From Lysobacterales bacterium (GTDB lineage Bacteria > Pseudomonadota > Gammaproteobacteria > Xanthomonadales > Xanthomonadaceae), in assembly GCA_017302135.1 (NCBI GenBank), contig JAFLDZ010000001.1:496001-560000 (forward strand): a DNA stretch of 64,000 nt, in the 5' to 3' direction. Both the position numbers and the translations under genes were made by a program. The notes under the pieces are model-generated. The model made no database searches. It was given only the letters and a program-made list of their open reading frames with translations, and was not told the DNA's origin. Numbering within the stretch: the first letter of the stretch is position 1; the number at the start of each line of letters is the position of its first letter. This document shows positions 59,677-64,000 of this stretch, in pieces.

Positions 59677-60956
59677 GCGGCCACCTCGCGGCAGAGTTGC
59701 GGCGTATCGCCGCGATAACCCATCGCACCGGCGACGACCTGCGCGCGCAGCGCGGCGTCGTGATCGAGCGCGAACAGGCCGAGACTGCGCAGCGGCGATA
59801 CCAGCGACGACGGATTCGAAGTCAGGCGCGCAAGGCCGTCGGAGAACGCGATGGTGCGCTCGCGATCCTCGCGCCGGCGCTGCGCGTACTCCGCGAGCAT
59901 CGCTTCGCTGCCGATATCCTCGCCGCGCGCGTGGCCGGCTTCGATGCACTCGACCAGGGTCAAGGCATCGCGCAGACCGAGATTGAAACCCTGCGCGCCG
60001 ATCGGATGCAGCGACTGCGCGGCATTGCCGACCAGGACCGCGCGCGGCGCAACAAGGCGCTGGGCGAGCGTGCGTGCGATCGGATAGCGGCTGCGCGGAC
60101 CGACCGACAAAAAACGTCCGGCGCGCCAACCGAACGCGCGTTGCAGCCGTTGGAGATACGCCGCGTCGTCGAGCGCCGCGACCGCATCGGCCTCGTCCCT
60201 GGCGACGCCGTGGATGACGCCGTAATGTCCGTCGCCGCGCGGCAGCACCGCCGTGGGGCCGTGATCGGTCAAACGCTCCCATGCCGTGCCGTCCGGCGCA
60301 CGTTCGGAACGCACGCGGGCGACGAACAGGGTCTGGTGGTAATCGTGCTGCTCGGCGGCGATCCCCAGGGCATCGCGCACGGCGCTGGCGGCACCGTCGG
60401 CGGCCACCACCAGTTTTGCGGCGATCACGCGTTCGCTATCGCCATCGCCGTCAGCGACGCGCGCCCGACGCAGACCATCGGCACCGTCTTCGGCGAAGCC
60501 GAGAAAGCGCGCGGGACGATGGCGGGTCAATCGCGGCAGATCGCCGAGCTTCGATTCCAGCGCATCGCCGAAATCACGGGCCACCACCACATGGCCGAAC
60601 GCGGCACGACCGTGATCTGCGGCTTCGAGCAGCACGCGACCGAAGTCGCCGCTGCGGCTGATGTGGATGCGGGCGATCGGCCCGGTGGGCGTGCGCAGGC
60701 GCGGCAGCACGTCGAGCGCGCGGAGTGCGTTGACGGTGGCCTCGGCGAGGCTGAGATTGCGCTGATCGAACACCGCCGGCAGCGCGCCGGGCGACGCGGC
60801 CTCCAGCAGCGCTGTATCGAGGCCGAGACCGTCCAGCGCGATCGCCAGACTGGCGCCGACCAGGCCACCGCCGACGATCAGGACATCGTGGGATGCGGCA
60901 ACAGACGCGGGAGGGGACTCGGAAACAGGCGACGGGGCGGGGTCGGGCTTGGGCAT
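59673..60956 (-). CDS. ubiH: 2-octaprenyl-6-methoxyphenol hydroxylase
   Basis: 427 residues. FAD loop VLIVGGGLVGASLAIALDG and the UbiH-like second motif LVGNAAQSLHPIGAQGFNLG. Acts in ubiquinone synthesis on the inner membrane. A Pro/Ser-rich N-terminal extension precedes the FAD loop by ~20 residues, so a later start is possible. Translationally coupled to the next hydroxylase gene. Divergent from the DUF6580 gene. Confidence 0.93.
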   Translation of the reverse strand: MPKPDPAPSPVSESPPASVAASHDVLIVGGGLVGASLAIALDGLGLDTALLEAASPGALPAVFDQRNLSLAEATVNALRALDVLPRLRTPTGPIARIHISRSGDFGRVLLEAADHGRAAFGHVVVARDFGDALESKLGDLPRLTRHRPARFLGFAEDGADGLRRARVADGDGDSERVIAAKLVVAADGAASAVRDALGIAAEQHDYHQTLFVARVRSERAPDGTAWERLTDHGPTAVLPRGDGHYGVIHGVARDEADAVAALDDAAYLQRLQRAFGWRAGRFLSVGPRSRYPIARTLAQRLVAPRAVLVGNAAQSLHPIGAQGFNLGLRDALTLVECIEAGHARGEDIGSEAMLAEYAQRRREDRERTIAFSDGLARLTSNPSSLVSPLRSLGLFALDHDAALRAQVVAGAMGYRGDTPQLCREVAA

Positions 60957-61001
60957 TGCGTTATGCTAACGCTCCGTGTCCTTTTCCGCCTGCGACCGCC
61001 G

Positions 61002-61610
61002 ATGACCGTTCACGCTTCCCCCGCTTCTTCCCGCCCCGACTCGCGCGCCAAAGCCCTGCTCGCGCCGGGCCCGCTGACGCTGGTCGCCATGATCCTGCTC
61101 GCCGCGCTCAGCCGTCTGCTGCCGCATCCGCCGAATTTCTCGCCGGTCGAAGCGATGGCCCTGTTCGGTGGCGCTTATTTCGCCAACCGCGCATGGGCGC
61201 TGCTGGTGCCGCTGGTGGCGATGTTGCTGTCGGATATCGCGCTGGGCCTGTCGATGGGCGGCGAATACTGGAGTTACGTCGCGACGAGCCTGTCGTTCTG
61301 GTCGGTCTACCTGTGCATCGCGCTGTCGACGGTATTGGGCTTCGGCCTGCGCGGCAAGGTCGGTGGCGGCCACGTGCTGGGCTACTCGCTGGTGGGCTCG
61401 ATCCTGTTCTTCGTGGTCACCAACGGCGTGACCTGGTTCGGCTCGACCATGTACCCGCAGACCGGCGCCGGTCTGGTCGCGGCCTACGTCGCCGGCATTC
61501 CGTTCTTCAAGTGGACCGTGATGGGCACGCTGTTCTATTCGGCGATGCTGTTCGGCGGTTTCGCGCTGCTGCGCCGGCAGGCGCCGTCGCTGCGTGCGCA
61601 AACGGTATAA
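61002..61610 (+). CDS. DUF6580 family membrane protein (putative transport component)
   Basis: 202 residues with five to six hydrophobic helices. Segments HPPNFSPVEAMALFGGAYFA, LLSDIALGLSMGGEYW and FFVVTNGVTWFGSTMYPQTG are characteristic of DUF6580, which resembles ECF-transporter substrate-binding subunits. The gene lies 137 bases before a cobalamin adenosyltransferase gene, separated by a repeat. A link to B12 or precursor uptake is plausible from context only. Confidence 0.75.
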   Translation: MTVHASPASSRPDSRAKALLAPGPLTLVAMILLAALSRLLPHPPNFSPVEAMALFGGAYFANRAWALLVPLVAMLLSDIALGLSMGGEYWSYVATSLSFWSVYLCIALSTVLGFGLRGKVGGGHVLGYSLVGSILFFVVTNGVTWFGSTMYPQTGAGLVAAYVAGIPFFKWTVMGTLFYSAMLFGGFALLRRQAPSLRAQTV

Positions 61611-61626
61611 GCCTCCGCGCGCTCTT

Positions 61627-61708
61627 GTAGGAGCGGCTTCAGCCGCGATCTTTTCGCCGCAATCTTCATCCGGATTCAAGAGCTCGCGGCTGAAGCCGCT
61701 CCTACGAA
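61627..61708. repeat. REP-like palindromic pair, GTAGGAGCGGCTTCAGCC type
   Basis: GTAGGAGCGGCTTCAGCCGC (61627-61646) pairs with GCGGCTGAAGCCGCTCCTAC (61686-61705). It is the same family as the pair at 3676-3750, here between two same-strand genes. Confidence 0.9.
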
Positions 61709-61747
61709 AAGCGTGGCATTCGAAGGACGCAGCATTTGGGAACCACA

Positions 61748-62308
61748 ATGGGCAATCGTCTCTCCAAGATCTATACCAAAACCGGCGACGACGGCACGAC
61801 CGGGCTCGGCGACGGCAGTCGGGTGGCGAAGGATTCGGCGCGGGTCACCGCGTACGGCACGGTCGATGAAGCGAATTCCGCCATCGGCGTGCTGCTGGCC
61901 TGCGATGTGCCCGACGATATCCGCACGCTGCTGACGATGGTCCAGCACCAGATGTTCGATCTCGGCGGCGAGTTGTGCATCCCCGGACATTCGGCCATCG
62001 ACGACGACGATATCGATCGCCTCGAACGGCAGCTCGACCATTACAACGATCCGCTGCCGCCGCTGAAGGATTTCATCCTGCCCGGCGGCGGCGAAGCCGC
62101 AGCGCGCTGCCATCTGGCGCGCACCATCGTCCGCCGCGCCGAGCGCGAGTGCGTGACGCTCTCGCACCACGACGCCGTGCGTCCGCAGGCGATCCGCTAT
62201 CTCAACCGCCTCTCCGATCTGCTGTTCGTGCTGTCGCGGGTGCTGGCCAGAAACAGCGGCCACGGCGAGATTCTCTGGAACCACGAGCGTCGCCAACGAC
62301 AGCAATGA
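61748..62308 (+). CDS. pduO: cob(I)yrinic acid a,c-diamide adenosyltransferase, PduO type
   Basis: 186 residues. Adds the adenosyl group to cob(I)alamin or its precursor. The ATP-binding N-terminus YTKTGDDGTTGLGDGSRVAK and the C-terminal RRAERECVTL with NRLSDLLFVLSR are the family signatures. The ATG at 61748 is used (MGNRLSKIYTKTGD). Its stop overlaps the ATG of the HDAC-like gene. Confidence 0.95.
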   Translation: MGNRLSKIYTKTGDDGTTGLGDGSRVAKDSARVTAYGTVDEANSAIGVLLACDVPDDIRTLLTMVQHQMFDLGGELCIPGHSAIDDDDIDRLERQLDHYNDPLPPLKDFILPGGGEAAARCHLARTIVRRAERECVTLSHHDAVRPQAIRYLNRLSDLLFVLSRVLARNSGHGEILWNHERRQRQQ

Positions 62309-63222
62309 ACGTCCCGGTCTTCAGCCACAGCGCCTGTCTGGCCCACGACACCGGGCCGACGCACGCCGAATGCCCCGCGCGGCTGACCGCAGTCACCGCC
62401 GGCCTGCGCGAGACCTGGCCCGATCTGGAATGGCGCGAAGCGCCGCGCGCGAGTCGCGGCCAACTGCTGCGCGTGCACAGCGAATCGCTGCTGCATGCGG
62501 TGCTGGAAACGAAGCCCCACGAGCGGATCTGGCTCGATCCCGACACCATCCTGTCGCCGGCCTCTGCCGAAGCCGGGCTGCGCGCGGCGGGCGCGGTGGT
62601 CGCGGCGGTGGAACTCGTGCTCAACGGCGAAGCCAAGCGCGCGTTCTGCGCGGTGCGCCCGCCCGGCCACCACGCCACCTGCAGCGCGGCGATGGGCTTC
62701 TGCCTGTTCAATTCGATCGCGGTCGGCGCCGCGCATGCGCTGGACAAATTCGGCCTCTCGCGCATTGCCATCGCCGATTTCGACGTGCACCACGGCAACG
62801 GCACCCAGGCGATCTTCGATCTGGAACCGCGCGTGGTCTTCGCCAGCTCGCACCAGATGCCGCTCTATCCCGACAGCGGCCACGTCAGCGAACGCGGCAT
62901 CAACAACATCTTCAACGCGCCGCTGCAGCCGGGCGCCGGCAGCGCGCAGTTCCGCGAAACCTGGCGCACCCGGCTGCTGCCGCATCTCGATGCTTTCCGC
63001 CCTCAATTGGTCATGATCTCCGCCGGCTTCGACGCCCACCGCCGCGACCCGCTCGCGCAACTGCAGCTCGAAGCCGAGGATTTCGAGTGGATCACCCGCG
63101 AACTGGTCGCCATCGCCGACCGCCACGCCGACGGCCGCATCGTCTCCAGCCTCGAAGGCGGCTACGACCTGCAGGGCCTGCGCGAATCCGTCATCGCCCA
63201 TGTCGGCGCCCTGCGCGGCTGA
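62305..63222 (+). CDS. histone deacetylase-like amidohydrolase
   Basis: 305 residues. Zinc-hydrolase motifs: VRPPGHHATCSAAMGFCLFN, DFDVHHGNGTQ (metal ligands), SAGFDAHRRDPLAQL and LEGGYDLQGL. Bacterial members deacetylate acetylpolyamines or acetoin-related substrates; the exact substrate is not clear. Overlaps the adenosyltransferase gene (ATGA), so it is co-translated. Confidence 0.9.
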   Translation: MNVPVFSHSACLAHDTGPTHAECPARLTAVTAGLRETWPDLEWREAPRASRGQLLRVHSESLLHAVLETKPHERIWLDPDTILSPASAEAGLRAAGAVVAAVELVLNGEAKRAFCAVRPPGHHATCSAAMGFCLFNSIAVGAAHALDKFGLSRIAIADFDVHHGNGTQAIFDLEPRVVFASSHQMPLYPDSGHVSERGINNIFNAPLQPGAGSAQFRETWRTRLLPHLDAFRPQLVMISAGFDAHRRDPLAQLQLEAEDFEWITRELVAIADRHADGRIVSSLEGGYDLQGLRESVIAHVGALRG

Positions 63223-63280
63223 ACCCGGGCTGCGCCCCCCGCGTTGCCGCACCGGGACGGATGCGTCAAGCTAGCCGGAT

Positions 63281-64000
63281 ATGTCCAGACTCGGCCCCAA
63301 CGTGCGAAAGAAACTCCATCTGCTGCCGCTGCCCTTCTGCATCGCGCTCTCGCTGTCCGCGCATGCGGCCGACGAGGCGACCGAGGACTGGGGCCAGTGC
63401 CCGATCGAAGACGCGGTTCCCGCGTTCATCGACAGGATTCCCGCTGCGGACAACACCGCGCAGGCATCGGATGCGAACGCGGCCAGCGGGGCGACCGAGG
63501 TCAACGGCGACCGGATGACCGGCACCGAAGGCCAGATCGTCGATCTCGACGGCAACGTCAACCTGCGTCGCGGCGATCAGGTGCTGTTGGCGGACAGACT
63601 CAGCTACGACCAGGACAAAGAGACCTACACCGCCGAAGGCAGCGTGCGCTATCAGGATCGCGGCATGCGCCTGATCGCTGCGCGCGCCAAGGGCGATCAG
63701 GCCAAGGACACCCACGAGCTGGAGGACATCCAGTACCAGCTCATCCGCCGTCGCGGCAACGGCGGCGCCGAACGCATCACGATGCGGGGCGACGAAGGCT
63801 CGCTTTACGGTTCCACCTACTCCACCTGCCCGCCCGAAGCCCGGCGCTGGGAACTGCGCGCCCAGCGCATCGATGTGAACACCGCCGAAGGCATGGGCAC
63901 CGCGCATCACGCGACCCTGCGCGTGGGCAGTATCCCGGTGCTCTACCTGCCGTGGTTCCGCTTCCCGATCGACGACCGCCGCCGCACCGGTCTGCTCTAT
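63281..64000 (+). CDS. lptD: LPS-assembly protein LptD (partial, cut by window end)
   Basis: First 240 residues, frame open to the window end. A signal peptide (about residues 1-29, ending LSAHAA) is followed by a Thr/Ala-rich linker and the N-terminal beta-jellyroll (OstA/LptA-like) domain: GQIVDLDGNVNLRRGDQVLL, ADRLSYDQDKETYTAEGSV. YSTCPPEARRWELRAQRIDV and GSIPVLYLPWFRFPIDDRRR open the barrel part, and the Cys in STCP is one of the disulfide-forming residues. Inserts LPS in the outer membrane. Confidence 0.95.
   Translation, partial: MSRLGPNVRKKLHLLPLPFCIALSLSAHAADEATEDWGQCPIEDAVPAFIDRIPAADNTAQASDANAASGATEVNGDRMTGTEGQIVDLDGNVNLRRGDQVLLADRLSYDQDKETYTAEGSVRYQDRGMRLIAARAKGDQAKDTHELEDIQYQLIRRRGNGGAERITMRGDEGSLYGSTYSTCPPEARRWELRAQRIDVNTAEGMGTAHHATLRVGSIPVLYLPWFRFPIDDRRRTGLLY

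Overview
The window is a GC-rich, tightly packed gammaproteobacterial chromosome segment. The best fit is the Xanthomonadaceae/Lysobacteraceae (Lysobacter, Luteimonas or a relative). The reasons are a folC-SPOR-purF block, a large S46 exopeptidase, a TorF-type outer-membrane protein, a pil/chp chemosensory locus and many short palindromic repeats built on GTAGGAGCGGC..., GTAGGCGGGCC... and GTAGCCCGGGTAA.... This is inferred from gene content; there is no rRNA or tRNA in the window. I recognise about 60 protein genes, including one truncated at the left edge (TonB receptor) and one at the right edge (lptD).

Layout. 0-12 kb: the 3' end of a TonB-dependent receptor next to zur, then gltX, lpxH, a DUF455 ferritin-like gene, purF, a double-SPOR envelope protein, folC, an aldo/keto reductase, a histidine phosphatase and serA. 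12-17 kb: small unknown genes, a secreted S46 peptidase, tdh and a TorF-type porin. 17-25.5 kb: a type IV pilus chemosensory operon (PilG-like, PilH, PilI, PilJ-like, ChpA-like). 25.5-30.6 kb: kbl, an HNH gene, a pseudouridine synthase flanked by two small proteins sharing an unusual C-terminal motif, and an OmpA-family protein. 30.8-45.7 kb: a dispersed propionate (2-methylcitrate) locus with prpD, fadH, prpC, prpB, an HTH-citrate synthase fusion, prpE and mdh, interrupted by unrelated genes and by an AT-rich accessory segment. 45.8-53.5 kb: an aspartate-type aminotransferase, three overlapping lipoprotein genes (one an M48 protease), a murein-endopeptidase-like gene, an AT-rich DUF6161 gene, ppiB and a macro-domain gene. 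53.5-64 kb: typA, DUF2127, a periplasmic amidase, a TauE/SafE permease, two ubiquinone hydroxylases, a DUF6580 membrane protein, PduO-type cobalamin adenosyltransferase, an HDAC-like hydrolase and lptD.

How the genes work together. PrpE activates propionate, PrpC condenses propionyl-CoA with oxaloacetate, PrpD dehydrates methylcitrate and PrpB cleaves methylisocitrate; Mdh replenishes oxaloacetate, and FadH belongs to unsaturated fatty-acid beta-oxidation, which for odd chains yields propionyl-CoA. Tdh and Kbl form the threonine-to-glycine route but are separated here by the chemosensory operon.

Most unusual features: (1) five tandem hairpins (34777-34934) in a 464-base gene-free leader upstream of a SleB-like hydrolase; (2) a ~400-base direct duplication that includes the last 37 codons of prpE and brackets a small accessory gene, beside an AT-rich orphan gene inside the prp locus; (3) an HTH-citrate synthase fusion preceded by clustered TTGAT/ATCAA half-sites; (4) palindromic repeats that supply the stop codons of both convergent neighbours; (5) absence of cvpA from its usual place. 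Intergenic stretches not listed (for example 11824-12081, 17182-17394, 28531-28737, 30582-30817, 32270-32471 and 41952-42108) are under 300 bases, and I see no recognisable element in them.
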